This document shows positions 9,401-16,659 of a stretch of DNA of 64,000 bases, piece by piece. Origin of the DNA: Sphingomonas sp. (GTDB lineage Bacteria > Pseudomonadota > Alphaproteobacteria > Sphingomonadales > Sphingomonadaceae). The notes under the pieces were generated by a model that had not been told where the DNA came from, did no database searches, and saw nothing but the letters and a program-made list of their open reading frames with translations. Every line of letters starts with the position of its first letter. The stretch's first letter is position 1. A program made the translations under genes and the position numbers. The stretch is taken from positions 251,262 through 315,261 of the forward strand of contig NZ_QFOB01000005.1 in NCBI RefSeq assembly GCF_003248515.1, written 5' to 3'.

Positions 9401-9593
9401 CCTGGTCCCCGGCCATTGCGAGCATCATGCGGCTGCTCGATCCGGTGACGACCGGCTCCGGTGCCCCTTGGGCATGAGCGGGGGCGATTGCCCCGCCGAT
9501 GGCGGCCAGGCCCGAGGCCAGCATGAGGCTGCCGCGCACGAATGCTGCCGCGCTGATTTCGCCGGCGAGTCGCCGGCGTGAAGATATTTTCAT
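6426..9593 (-). CDS. TonB-dependent receptor, large type
   Basis: This is an outer-membrane transporter of 1055 residues from the chosen start. After a signal peptide (MKISSRRR... to PAHAQG, about 43 residues) and a linker comes a TonB box and plug (EGEITVTGSRIIRDGY, LPQVRGSGTA, VNLRNLGANRTLVLLDGQR, VEVVTGGASSAYGSDAVSGVVNFILN), then a long barrel ending in VGLRFDY. The plug wording is typical of the abundant sphingomonad and Xanthomonas receptors whose substrates are unassigned, so the ligand is unknown. A Fur-like site at 9746-9760 suggests iron, but weakly. ATG at 9593 is preferred over the one at 9635 because CAGGGGG precedes it and the signal peptide then starts correctly. Confidence 0.88.
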   Translation of the reverse strand: MKISSRRRLAGEISAAAFVRGSLMLASGLAAIGGAIAPAHAQGAPEPVVTGSSSRMMLAMAGDQAAATTSQRVTLAPDEEPSPANEGEITVTGSRIIRDGYSAPTPVSVISTEEINREAPPAISDFLNTLPQVRGSGTAATSAGALSTGGAGIASVNLRNLGANRTLVLLDGQRSVASTTGGTVDTNTIPQSLISRVEVVTGGASSAYGSDAVSGVVNFILNKEYKGLQAEYEYGVTTYGDGGNHKASLTGGIEFGEGRGHLIASGEYFDRKGIYTIDRDWNQNSSLFQVDNPSYSAAACTDNNSATLCVPSRLILSGVGSGNFTPGGLITGVRNSAGALVALTNTTVSAAARTALTNTYFGTIDPSTGRATTGTLAVGTRTGQWMIGGDYKYAASSHLGTASLLPSEHRRSAFGRASYDVTPWFKPFVQVAYAYYRGVSYYQATASQVSSVSSPGVADTQAAEIKVDNPYLPANIVAVMQANNIQSLVVSTGNAGLPAQGSNMRREVYRYVAGVDGDFSLFDRDFHWNTYYQRGITKAHEQLTNAWNYTRMRNATDAVRAADGTIQCRINADASTTNDDPLCFPLNRVGVGGMDQRAIDYVYGNGRNPLRDEKITQDAAALNFSTARLFDVWAGPVSIAFGVEYRKEKVSGSVDPFFAPILTPFTPTWRYGNFIATHGQYNVKEGFVETIVPIIKGMDFQGALRVTDYSTSGRVETWKTGLTWQVINDIKLRGTYSRDIRAPNIQELFAAGGGATNSVNRPTSATNAAQIPDSYINNSVGNPNLKPEVARTLGLGMVLTPSFLQGFAASVDYYKIKLTGAINTKGAQTTVDECYLRQITASCAFIQTVNGTGSPSAPADIISVDNVPINYVVLRSEGIDFEGSYRRRIGPGMFQTRALATRALTNESDDGLGNLVVNTVGSGVLRKWTYRLTAGYTMDNGFGFQAVGRGFSPGTYSNAYIVCSTDCPLSTTDNRTYNYNHINGAWYLDLNADYKFKVRGVKGNVFISIRNVLNTDPVLTAGGPTGDNTEASPQTSAGLYDVLGRQFRVGLRFDY

Positions 9594-9745
9594 GAATTGC
9601 CCCCTGATGCCCGAACAATTATCGCGCCTAGGCAATCCGTCTCCCGATATATTGTTTTAAATATTCATGCCGCGTGAGATTCAGATCTCCAGCCCCGGAG
9701 ATTTATTGGATTCTTCAGCGAATATTTATCAGGACGATCGTGACT

Positions 9746-9760
9746 TGCGAGTCATTCCGA
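9746..9760. promoter_or_regulatory. Fur-like site upstream of the large TonB-dependent receptor
   Basis: TGCGAGTCATTCCGA matches 12 of 15 bases of the Fur-like site found before the siderophore receptor (read on the other strand there as TGCAAGTCATTCGCA). It lies about 150 bp upstream of the receptor start at 9593, which is rather far, so confidence is limited. Confidence 0.35.
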
Positions 9761-9805
9761 CTTTGTGCGCAAAGCGTAACAGAAATGTCTTGGGAGATTC
9801 GATCA

Positions 9806-10018
9806 AATTTCGGCGGGATATAAGCCGGACGATCCGGAATCTGTGACGGTGACGCGATATCGAGCGCATTCTCACAGCGGCATATTGCTGGAGTTAGACG
9901 GATTTCGCCTGCCATCCGCCGAAATTCGACGAATGGAGGCCCCGATTCGCGTCTGTTAGGCGTGCGTTCATGTTGGTCGCGCCGGCCGCCGGGGCGGGGC
10001 ACAACCATTCGTCGAATT
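9806..10018. repeat. Nested inverted repeats in the intergenic region before rcdA
   Basis: The 490-bp gap between the large receptor and the RcdA gene contains two inverted pairs. A perfect 14-bp pair is AATTCGACGAATGG (9923-9936) with CCATTCGTCGAATT (10005-10018), 68 bp apart. An 11-bp pair is AATTTCGGCGG (9806-9816) with CCGCCGAAATT (9916-9926), overlapping the left arm of the first. No protein gene was recognised in the gap. It could hold alternative RNA structures, operators or a decayed small element. Confidence 0.5.
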
Positions 10019-10082
10019 CACCTTCTTCGGTAACCCCCGGCGATCGCAACTGTGGCATGATCGCTGCGGGAGTGATTCGAGT

Positions 10083-10547
10083 ATGACCAATCCGGCCTTC
10101 GGCGGCACGACGCTTGCGGCACGGCTCGTGGACGCGCTCTACACGGAAGCGATGCTTCTCGCGGATGAGACGCGCGGCTATTTCGACGAGGCCGGGCAGG
10201 ACGAGCGCGAGGCGCTTTCGCCCCGTCTGCGTGTGGAATTCGCCTGCGAGGCGCTGAAGGGCACCACCCGGCTGATGCAGGTGATCGGCTGGCTGCTGAT
10301 GCGCAAGGCCGTACATGCGGGCGAGATGCTGGAGGCATCCTCCGAGAATCGCAGGCTGGGCGAGGCACCCCCGCTGGACTCGGTGGTGCTGGCGCGTCTG
10401 CCGCAGTCGGCGCGGCGCCTGCTGGCGGCCGGCGAGGATCTTTACCAGCGCGTACGCCGGATCGATGACGGCATCGATGCGCCACCCGTGCCGGGGCCGA
10501 CGAGCCCGGCGCTGTCGCTGCTGCATCGGCTGGAACAATCCTTCTAG
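10083..10547 (+). CDS. rcdA: RcdA-family protein (DUF1465)
   Basis: The protein has 154 residues with the DUF1465/RcdA layout: an N-terminal helix (LAARLVDALYTEAMLLADETRGYF), a middle part beginning with an S/T-R-L-R segment (LSPRLRVEFACEALKGTTRLMQVIGWLL), and a C-terminal helix with a charged tail. In Caulobacter RcdA is an adaptor that helps ClpXP degrade CtrA and other cell-cycle substrates. The family is restricted to Alphaproteobacteria. The ATG follows a GGGAGTGATTCGAGT leader. It is transcribed alone ahead of the EF-hand/two-component operon. Confidence 0.8.
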   Translation: MTNPAFGGTTLAARLVDALYTEAMLLADETRGYFDEAGQDEREALSPRLRVEFACEALKGTTRLMQVIGWLLMRKAVHAGEMLEASSENRRLGEAPPLDSVVLARLPQSARRLLAAGEDLYQRVRRIDDGIDAPPVPGPTSPALSLLHRLEQSF

Positions 10548-10705
10548 GCAACCCGTCGCCGGGGCTGCCGAAGCCCGGTCCCTCTTCTTTCCGCGCGCGG
10601 GACGGCGGGGGCGGATAGGGCCATCCGCACGGAAGGCGGGGAGTTCGCACCCCATTTCAGTGTTGCAATCTTGTGGAAGCGGACGCGCCTAGTAAGCGTG
10701 TATCC

Positions 10706-11434
10706 ATGATCCCCGCCTATCGCCCCTTGCTGATGTTTGCGCTTGTCGCCGCCCCGGTCTGGGCCGCGAAACCGCCAAAGATTCCGAAGGACGCGCCCTA
10801 TTGCGCGCCCGCGGGCATGAAGCCGGTCTTCCTGTCTCCGATGGGCGAGCCCTTTCGGGGCACGGCCGGCCAGCCCTATCCCGCCGCCGCCTGGTTCGCG
10901 GGGGCCGACAGCGATCATGACGGTGCGGTTTCGCGCGGAGAGTTCGTCCGCGATGCGGAGCGCTTCTTCAGGACGATCGATCTCGACCATGATGGCAGGA
11001 TCACGCCCGAGGAAGTGATCGCCTATGAGCGCGACGTGGCGCCGGAGATCGCGCTCTACAGTCGCTCGCGCGACTATCTGGAGGTGCCGACGCACGGCAA
11101 GCCGAAGGCGGGCCAGAGCAATTATGGCGGAGCGATGGGCGCGGGGCGCTATGCGTGGCTGAACGTGCCCGAGCCGGTGGTTTCCGCCGATACCGATTTC
11201 AATCGGGTGATCGACGAGGAGGAATTCCGGCAGGCGGCCTCCCGCCGTTTCGACACGCTGGCGGGCGGCGAGGGGAAATTGCTGCCGGCCGCGATGCCGC
11301 GCACGCCGATCCAGATCGCGATCGAGGGGCCGTGCCGCCCCCGCCCGAAACCGAAGCAGGGCCCTGGCGGCGATCGCCGCGACGGCCCACCCGATTCCGA
11401 TGACCGTGCCCGTGGGGAGGGGGCAGCCCAATGA
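10706..11434 (+). CDS. Exported EF-hand calcium-binding protein
   Basis: The product is 242 residues from ATG 10706 with a signal peptide (MIPAYRPLLMFALVAAPVWA). Two canonical EF-hand loops are visible, DSDHDGAVSRGE and DLDHDGRITPEE (residues about 69-105), and a third degenerate one, DTDFNRVIDEEE. The C-terminus is Pro/Gly/charged. It likely binds Ca2+ in the periplasm or at the surface. The stop overlaps the start of a response-regulator gene (ATGA), so it belongs to an operon with a two-component system whose sensor loop is rich in His and Asp. An in-frame start at 10673 is possible but would spoil the signal peptide. Confidence 0.82.
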   Translation: MIPAYRPLLMFALVAAPVWAAKPPKIPKDAPYCAPAGMKPVFLSPMGEPFRGTAGQPYPAAAWFAGADSDHDGAVSRGEFVRDAERFFRTIDLDHDGRITPEEVIAYERDVAPEIALYSRSRDYLEVPTHGKPKAGQSNYGGAMGAGRYAWLNVPEPVVSADTDFNRVIDEEEFRQAASRRFDTLAGGEGKLLPAAMPRTPIQIAIEGPCRPRPKPKQGPGGDRRDGPPDSDDRARGEGAAQ

Positions 11435-12132
11435 ACGATCCGACCGCCCGCCTGCTTGTCGTGGATGACGATGCCGAGCTTCGCACGCTGATCGCCGATT
11501 TCCTCGCGGCCAGCGGATATGAGGTGACGAGCGCCGCCAATGCCATCGAGATGGACGAGGCACTCGCCAAGGAAACCTATGATCTGATCGTGCTGGATCT
11601 GATGATGCCGGGCGAGGATGGCCTTTCCGTGCTCCGGCGGCTGCGCGGCGGTGGCGGCCCTGGGATCATCATGCTTTCGGCCATGGGCGAGGACACGGAC
11701 CGCATCGTCGGCCTGGAAGTGGGCGCCGACGATTATCTGGCCAAGCCCTGCAATCCGCGCGAGCTGCTGGCCCGCGTGCGCGCGTTGCTGCGCCGCCGGG
11801 CGGAACTGCCGGCCGCCGGAACGGGCGCCAAGGTGCGCCGCTTCGGCGTGTGGGCGCTCGATATCGTGCAGCGGCGCATCACGCGATCGGGCATCGCGCC
11901 GGTGCAGCTGACGGATGCCGAATTCCGCACGCTGACGGCGTTTCTCGACAGGCCACAGCGCGTGCTGACGCGCGACCAGTTGATCGAGCATGCCAAGGGG
12001 CTTTCCAGCGATGTGTTCGATCGCGCGATCGATGTGACCATCAGCCGCCTGCGCAAGAAGCTGGCGCCCGAGGATCCGATCCGCACCGTGCGCAACGAAG
12101 GTTATATGTTCATGCAGAAGGTGGAGGGATGA
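11431..12132 (+). CDS. OmpR-type response regulator
   Basis: The protein has 233 residues. The receiver domain (1-~120) has the acidic pocket D12-D14, phospho-acceptor D56 (VLDLMMP) and the conserved K in YLAKPC. A winged-helix DNA-binding domain follows (about 135-230; LTDAEFRTLTAFLDRPQRVLTRDQL, DVTISRLRKKL, IRTVRNEGYMF). It is coupled by 4-nt overlaps to both the EF-hand gene before it and the histidine kinase after it. It probably regulates genes responding to the cue sensed by that kinase. Confidence 0.92.
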   Translation: MNDPTARLLVVDDDAELRTLIADFLAASGYEVTSAANAIEMDEALAKETYDLIVLDLMMPGEDGLSVLRRLRGGGGPGIIMLSAMGEDTDRIVGLEVGADDYLAKPCNPRELLARVRALLRRRAELPAAGTGAKVRRFGVWALDIVQRRITRSGIAPVQLTDAEFRTLTAFLDRPQRVLTRDQLIEHAKGLSSDVFDRAIDVTISRLRKKLAPEDPIRTVRNEGYMFMQKVEG

Positions 12133-13493
12133 TCGCTCGCCTGCGGGGCCTGCCGCTTCTGTGGCAGACCCTGATGCTGCTGTTTCTGAGTGTGGCCGTC
12201 GCGCAGGCGGTGGGCATCCTCGTGCTGATTATCGCGCCGCCCCCGCGCCCGGATTTCAACCGGATGGGAGATATCGTGGCGGCGCTGACCGGCAATGCGC
12301 CGGCACGCGACCGGCGCGAGCATGACGATCGTGGCGATCACGAGCGCGAGCTTGTGGTGCATCGCGAAAGGGTGGCGCCGGGGCCGCGCCCGGAAATGGT
12401 ATCCGATCCCGCCCTCGTGCGCGCGCTGGCGGATCGTCTGCGTGTTGGCGAGGATGGCGTGCGCCTCTGGTTCGAGCCGGATCGCCCGGCGCGGGCCGCC
12501 TATGGCGAGCGGCGCGGCCGGCGCTCCGTTTTCATCAAGGATGGCGAGCCGCTGTTCTTCACTGCGATCGTGGTGGGCGTGAGATCGGGTGACGGCTGGA
12601 CGGTGGCGGAAACCAGGGCGCCCCCGCTGATCGCCCCCTGGCAGCGCCGCATGATGCTGTGGTTTGCGCTGAGCGCGCTCGTGCTTCTGCCGCTGGCGTG
12701 GATGTTCGCCCGCGCGCTGACCCGGCCGATCAGCAATCTCGCCGATGCGGCCAACCGGCTGGGCGTCGATCCCACGGCGCCCCCCGTATCGGAGGAGGAA
12801 GGGCCGGCGGAACTGCGCGTGACGGCCCATGCGCTGAACCGGATGCAGGCGCGGCTTTCCGACTATGTGGGCGAGCGTACCGCCATGATCGGCGCGATCG
12901 CGCACGATCTGCGCACGCCGCTGGCGCGCATAGCCTTCCGCATCGAGGGCGCGCCGGAGCCGATGCGGGACAAGGTGCTGGCGGACGTGGAGCAGATGCG
13001 CGCGATGCTGGCGGCGACGATCGGCTTCGTCCGCAATACCGATACCAGCGGCGCGCGCATTCCTGTCGATCTGGCGGCGCTGCTCGGGGCGCTGGCGACG
13101 CAGGAGGGCGATCTCGGGCGTCCGGTGAAGGCGGGGGCGATCACCTCCGCCACGGTGCTGGGGGATCCGCTCGCGTTGGAGCGGCTCTTCCAGAATCTGA
13201 TCGATAACGGCATCGCCTATGGCGAGCGGGTGACGCTTTCCGTGAAGCCCGAACAGGGCATGGCGATCGTCTCCGTCACGGACGAGGGGCCGGGGATGGA
13301 CGAGGATCTGCTGACGCGCGCCTTCCAGCCCTTCGTGCGGGGCGATCCCTCGCGCAATCGCGATACCGGCGGGATCGGCCTTGGCCTGACGATCGCGCGC
13401 ACAATAGCGGAAAATCACGGCGGCACGCTGATGCTCGCGAACCGCAGGGGCGGCGGACTGGAGGCGACGTTGAGACTGCCGCTCGTCGCATGA
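12129..13493 (+). CDS. Sensor histidine kinase with acidic/His-rich periplasmic loop
   Basis: The kinase has 454 residues, starting at ATG 12129 (overlapping the regulator's TGA). It shows an N-terminal membrane helix (about 10-36), a periplasmic region (37-~170), a second membrane helix (about 177-197), a HAMP linker, the H-box IAHDLRTPLARI with His259, the N-box NLIDNGIAYGE and G-boxes (DEGPGM, GGIGLGLTI). Residues 61-80 contain three His and eight Asp/Glu, which could bind a divalent cation. With the EF-hand gene in the same operon, Ca2+ or another metal is a reasonable candidate signal. This is inference. Confidence 0.9.
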   Translation: MIARLRGLPLLWQTLMLLFLSVAVAQAVGILVLIIAPPPRPDFNRMGDIVAALTGNAPARDRREHDDRGDHERELVVHRERVAPGPRPEMVSDPALVRALADRLRVGEDGVRLWFEPDRPARAAYGERRGRRSVFIKDGEPLFFTAIVVGVRSGDGWTVAETRAPPLIAPWQRRMMLWFALSALVLLPLAWMFARALTRPISNLADAANRLGVDPTAPPVSEEEGPAELRVTAHALNRMQARLSDYVGERTAMIGAIAHDLRTPLARIAFRIEGAPEPMRDKVLADVEQMRAMLAATIGFVRNTDTSGARIPVDLAALLGALATQEGDLGRPVKAGAITSATVLGDPLALERLFQNLIDNGIAYGERVTLSVKPEQGMAIVSVTDEGPGMDEDLLTRAFQPFVRGDPSRNRDTGGIGLGLTIARTIAENHGGTLMLANRRGGGLEATLRLPLVA

Positions 13494-13496
13494 TGC

Positions 13497-14129
13497 TCAG
13501 GCGGCGGGGCCGGGAGGGGACGCCCTGCGCCCGAGCCGCCGATCCAGCAGCACCATCAGATGCCCGAACAGGAGAAACAGGGCCGAGATGGTGACCACAT
13601 AGGCCGAAACCCCCGCCCAGCCGATCCGGCCCGGATCGATGAAGGGATAGGGATAGAAGCCGCCGGTGGCGCCGCGCAGGAGCGCATAGCCCAGATAGAC
13701 GACCGGGAAGATCGCGATCAGCCACGGATCGCGGGCTCGCAGCCGCCCCTTTTCCGCAAGGAACAGCCAGGCCGCCACCGTCAGCAGCGGCACGGCATCG
13801 TGAAGCAGCGCGTTGGTGACGAGTCGCCAGCCGGTGGGGTGGACGACCCGCCGCAGCATCAGTTCGAAGACCGCGCCGACGAGCGCCATCGTCAGGGCCA
13901 GACCCGCCAGCAGCAAGGGGTGGCGCAGCTTCACCGATCCCCGCGCGATGCCTGTGAAGACAATCGCGGTCGTCAGGTTCGAGAGGATCGTGAAGTAGAT
14001 GGAGAGCCGCCAGAGTGCCGGCGTAAGGCCATGAAGGCGCAGCGTGACGAGGATGATCTCGAGGATGAGCCCGCTCCATCCGCACAGCGCGATGACGGCA
14101 GCCCAAAGGCGCCAGCGTCGTTCACTCAT
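13497..14129 (-). CDS. Pr6Pr-family membrane protein
   Basis: An integral membrane protein of 210 residues with about six hydrophobic segments (for example AVIALCGWSGLILEIILV, IYFTILSNLTTAIVFTGIA, LTMALVGAVFELML, VSAYVVTISALFLLF). The FTILSNLTTA, HDAVPLL and YPYPFID motifs are typical of the Pr6Pr / FAR-17a-AIG1-like family. No biochemical function is established for bacterial members. It converges with the kinase gene (3-bp gap) and is divergent from the bkd operon. Confidence 0.75.
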   Translation of the reverse strand: MSERRWRLWAAVIALCGWSGLILEIILVTLRLHGLTPALWRLSIYFTILSNLTTAIVFTGIARGSVKLRHPLLLAGLALTMALVGAVFELMLRRVVHPTGWRLVTNALLHDAVPLLTVAAWLFLAEKGRLRARDPWLIAIFPVVYLGYALLRGATGGFYPYPFIDPGRIGWAGVSAYVVTISALFLLFGHLMVLLDRRLGRRASPPGPAA

Positions 14130-14143
14130 AGGCCCACGGCTCC

Positions 14144-14160
14144 CCCTGAGCTTGTCGAAC
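14144..14160. repeat. Sphingomonad-type extragenic repeat (CCCTGAGCTTGTCGAA core)
   Basis: CCCTGAGCTTGTCGAAC lies between the Pr6Pr gene and the bkd operon. The core is familiar as a short, high-copy extragenic element in sphingomonad and related genomes, usually paired as an inverted repeat. Only one arm is seen here. The high-copy statement is from memory of the group and needs a genome count. Confidence 0.4.
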
Positions 14161-14245
14161 TGCTATTCTTTTGTTACGTCAGTGTGAAACATAATAACTC
14201 AACGCAACGAGCATATATCGGATGCGTTGGGAGAGGATGAACGAG

Positions 14246-15517
14246 ATGGCCGAGCCGCGCATGCCGCGTAACCTGCCACCGCTATCGTTGCATGTGCCGG
14301 AGCCAAGGTTCCGGCCGGGCGATGCCGTGGATTATGCCCAGTTCGATCGTGGCGCGGCCGGAGCCGTCATGCGCCCCGATATCGCGGTGCCCGCCGGGGA
14401 GATACGCGATCTTTCCTATGCGCTGATCCGCGTGCTGGATGACGAGGGTGTCGCGCGCGGTCCGTGGAACCCCCGGCTCGATCCCCAGCGGCTGCGCGCG
14501 ATGCTGCGCCACATGGCCCTCACGCGCGCGTTCGACGAGCGGATGTATCGCGCCCAGCGGCAGGGCAAGACCAGCTTCTACATGAAATGCACGGGCGAGG
14601 AGGCAACCTCGGTGGGCGCTGCCCATGCGCTGGATCGGGAGGACATGTGCTTCCCGTCCTATCGCCAGCAGGGCCTGCTGATCGCGCGCGACTGGCCGAT
14701 CGGCGACATGATGTGCCAGATCTATTCGAACAGCGGCGATCGGCTGAAAGGCCGGCAGATGCCGATCATGTATTCGGCGCGCGAGGCCGGCTTCTTTTCG
14801 ATCAGCGGCAATCTGGCGACCCAATATCCGCAGGCGGTGGGCTTCGCGATGGCGAGCGCGGCCAGAGGCGATACGCGCATCGCGGCGAGCTGGGTGGGCG
14901 AGGGATCGACGGCGGAGGGTGACTTTCATTCGGCCTGCACCTTCGCCAGCGTTTATCGCGCGCCCGTCATCCTCAACATCATCAACAATCAGTGGGCGAT
15001 CTCGTCCTTCTCGGGCTTTGCCGGCGCCGAGGCGACGACGTTCGCGGCGCGCGCCATCGGCTATGGCATGGCCGGGCTGCGCGTGGACGGGAACGACATC
15101 CTCGCCGTTTATGCCGCGACCGAATGGGCGGCAGAGCGCGCGCGGGGCAATCATGGCCCGACGATCATCGAGCATTTCACCTATCGGGCGGAGGGCCATT
15201 CCACCTCCGACGATCCGAGCAAATATCGATCGGCGGAGGAGCGCGGCAAATGGCCGCTGGGCGATCCGATCGCGCGGCTGAAACAGCATCTGATCGCGCT
15301 GGGCGAATGGGATGAGGAGCGCCACGCGGCGATGGACCGCGAGGTGGCCGAACATGTGCGCGAGGAAGGGCGCAGGGCCGAGGCGCTGGGTACGCTCCAC
15401 GATGGCCTCAGCCAGCCTTTCACGACGATGTTCGAGGATGTGTTCGAGCAACAGCCCTGGCACCTGAAGGAGCAATCCGAACAGATGCAGGCCGAGCGGA
15501 AGGCGGCCGGGATATGA
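14246..15517 (+). CDS. bkdA1: Branched-chain 2-oxoacid dehydrogenase E1 component, alpha subunit
   Basis: This is the thiamine-diphosphate-dependent decarboxylating subunit, acting on 2-oxo acids from Val, Leu and Ile. It has 423 residues from ATG 14246. Family features are ALTRAFDERMYRAQRQGKTSFYMKCTGEEA in two parts of the N-terminal domain, the diphosphate-binding GEGSTAEGDFHSACTF...NNQWAIS segment, and the phosphorylation-loop type YRAEGHSTSDDPSKYR. In-frame ATG codons occur at 14222, 14237 and 14246. The last has GGGAGAGG at proper spacing. A weak promoter (TTGTTA at 14171, TAATAA at 14192) precedes. It is first gene of the bkd operon. Confidence 0.93.
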   Translation: MAEPRMPRNLPPLSLHVPEPRFRPGDAVDYAQFDRGAAGAVMRPDIAVPAGEIRDLSYALIRVLDDEGVARGPWNPRLDPQRLRAMLRHMALTRAFDERMYRAQRQGKTSFYMKCTGEEATSVGAAHALDREDMCFPSYRQQGLLIARDWPIGDMMCQIYSNSGDRLKGRQMPIMYSAREAGFFSISGNLATQYPQAVGFAMASAARGDTRIAASWVGEGSTAEGDFHSACTFASVYRAPVILNIINNQWAISSFSGFAGAEATTFAARAIGYGMAGLRVDGNDILAVYAATEWAAERARGNHGPTIIEHFTYRAEGHSTSDDPSKYRSAEERGKWPLGDPIARLKQHLIALGEWDEERHAAMDREVAEHVREEGRRAEALGTLHDGLSQPFTTMFEDVFEQQPWHLKEQSEQMQAERKAAGI

Positions 15518-15641
15518 GCAACCGCCGTCTCCCGTGCGCCTCGGAAGAGCGTGCCGGGGCGAAAGAGCGCCGGGGCGACATTGCGCCCGCTCTTCGCGTT
15601 TCATCCCTCGCCCGATCCTTTCTTGGGAAGGGAGAGCGCTG

Positions 15642-16655
15642 ATGACCACCATGAACATGATCCAGGCGATCAATTCCGCCCTGGATATCGCCATGGGCCG
15701 CGATGACGAGATCGTCGTGCTGGGCGAGGATGTCGGCTATTTCGGCGGCGTCTTCAAGGCGACCGAGGGCCTTCAGGCGCGCTATGGCCGCACCCGCGTT
15801 TTCGATACGCCGATCAGTGAATGCGGCATCATCGGCGTGGCGGTGGGGATGGCGACCTATGGGCTGCGCCCCGTGCCCGAGATCCAGTTCGCGGATTATA
15901 TCTATCCCGCGCTGGATCAGCTCGTCTCGGAAGCCGCTCGGCTGCGCTATCGGTCCGCTAGCGAATATACGGCGCCGATCACGGTGCGCACGCCGTTCGG
16001 TGGCGGCATCTTCGGCGGGCAGACGCACAGCCAGAGCCCCGAGGGCATCTTCACGCATGTGGCCGGGCTGAAGACGGTGATCCCCTCCAATCCCCATGAC
16101 GCCAAGGGACTGCTCATCGCGGCGATCGAGGACAATGATCCGGTGATCTTCTTCGAGCCGAAGCGCATCTACAACGGACCGTTCGACGGCCATTATGACC
16201 GGCCGGTAACCCCCTGGTCCAGGCATCCGCAATCCGAGGTTCCGGAAGGCTATTATCGCATTCCGCTGGGCAAGGCGGCGGTAGTGCGGGAGGGCGAGGC
16301 GGCGACCTTGCTCTGCTATGGCACGATGGTGCACGTAGCGCTGGGCGTGGCGGAGGAAACCGGCGCGGACGTGGAGATCATCGATCTGCGCACGCTGGTG
16401 CCGCTCGATATCGAGACGATCGAGGCTTCCGTGAAGAAGACGGGGCGCTGCATCGTGCTGCACGAGGCGACGCGCACCGGGGGCTTCGGCGCCGAACTGG
16501 CGGCCCTGGTGCAGGAGCGCTGCTTCTATTCGCTGGAAGCGCCGGTCGAACGTGTCACCGGCTGGGACACGCCTTATCCGCACAGCCTGGAATGGGCTTA
16601 TTTCCCCGGGCCGGTGCGACTGACCGAGGCGCTCAAGCGCGTGATGGAGAGTTGA
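15642..16655 (+). CDS. bkdA2: Branched-chain 2-oxoacid dehydrogenase E1 component, beta subunit
   Basis: The subunit has 337 residues from ATG 15642, preceded by GGGAAGGGAGAG. It contains the E1-beta signatures LGEDVGYFGGVFKAT, FDTPISECGIIGVAVGMA, YIYPALDQLVSEAARLRYRS and, at the C-terminus, DLRTLVPLDIETIEASVKKTGR plus HEATRTGGFGAELAA. It pairs with the alpha subunit encoded 124 nt upstream to form the E1 heterotetramer. The 124-nt gap carries an open frame but no credible gene. Confidence 0.94.
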   Translation: MTTMNMIQAINSALDIAMGRDDEIVVLGEDVGYFGGVFKATEGLQARYGRTRVFDTPISECGIIGVAVGMATYGLRPVPEIQFADYIYPALDQLVSEAARLRYRSASEYTAPITVRTPFGGGIFGGQTHSQSPEGIFTHVAGLKTVIPSNPHDAKGLLIAAIEDNDPVIFFEPKRIYNGPFDGHYDRPVTPWSRHPQSEVPEGYYRIPLGKAAVVREGEAATLLCYGTMVHVALGVAEETGADVEIIDLRTLVPLDIETIEASVKKTGRCIVLHEATRTGGFGAELAALVQERCFYSLEAPVERVTGWDTPYPHSLEWAYFPGPVRLTEALKRVMES

Positions 16656-16659
16656 GGGC

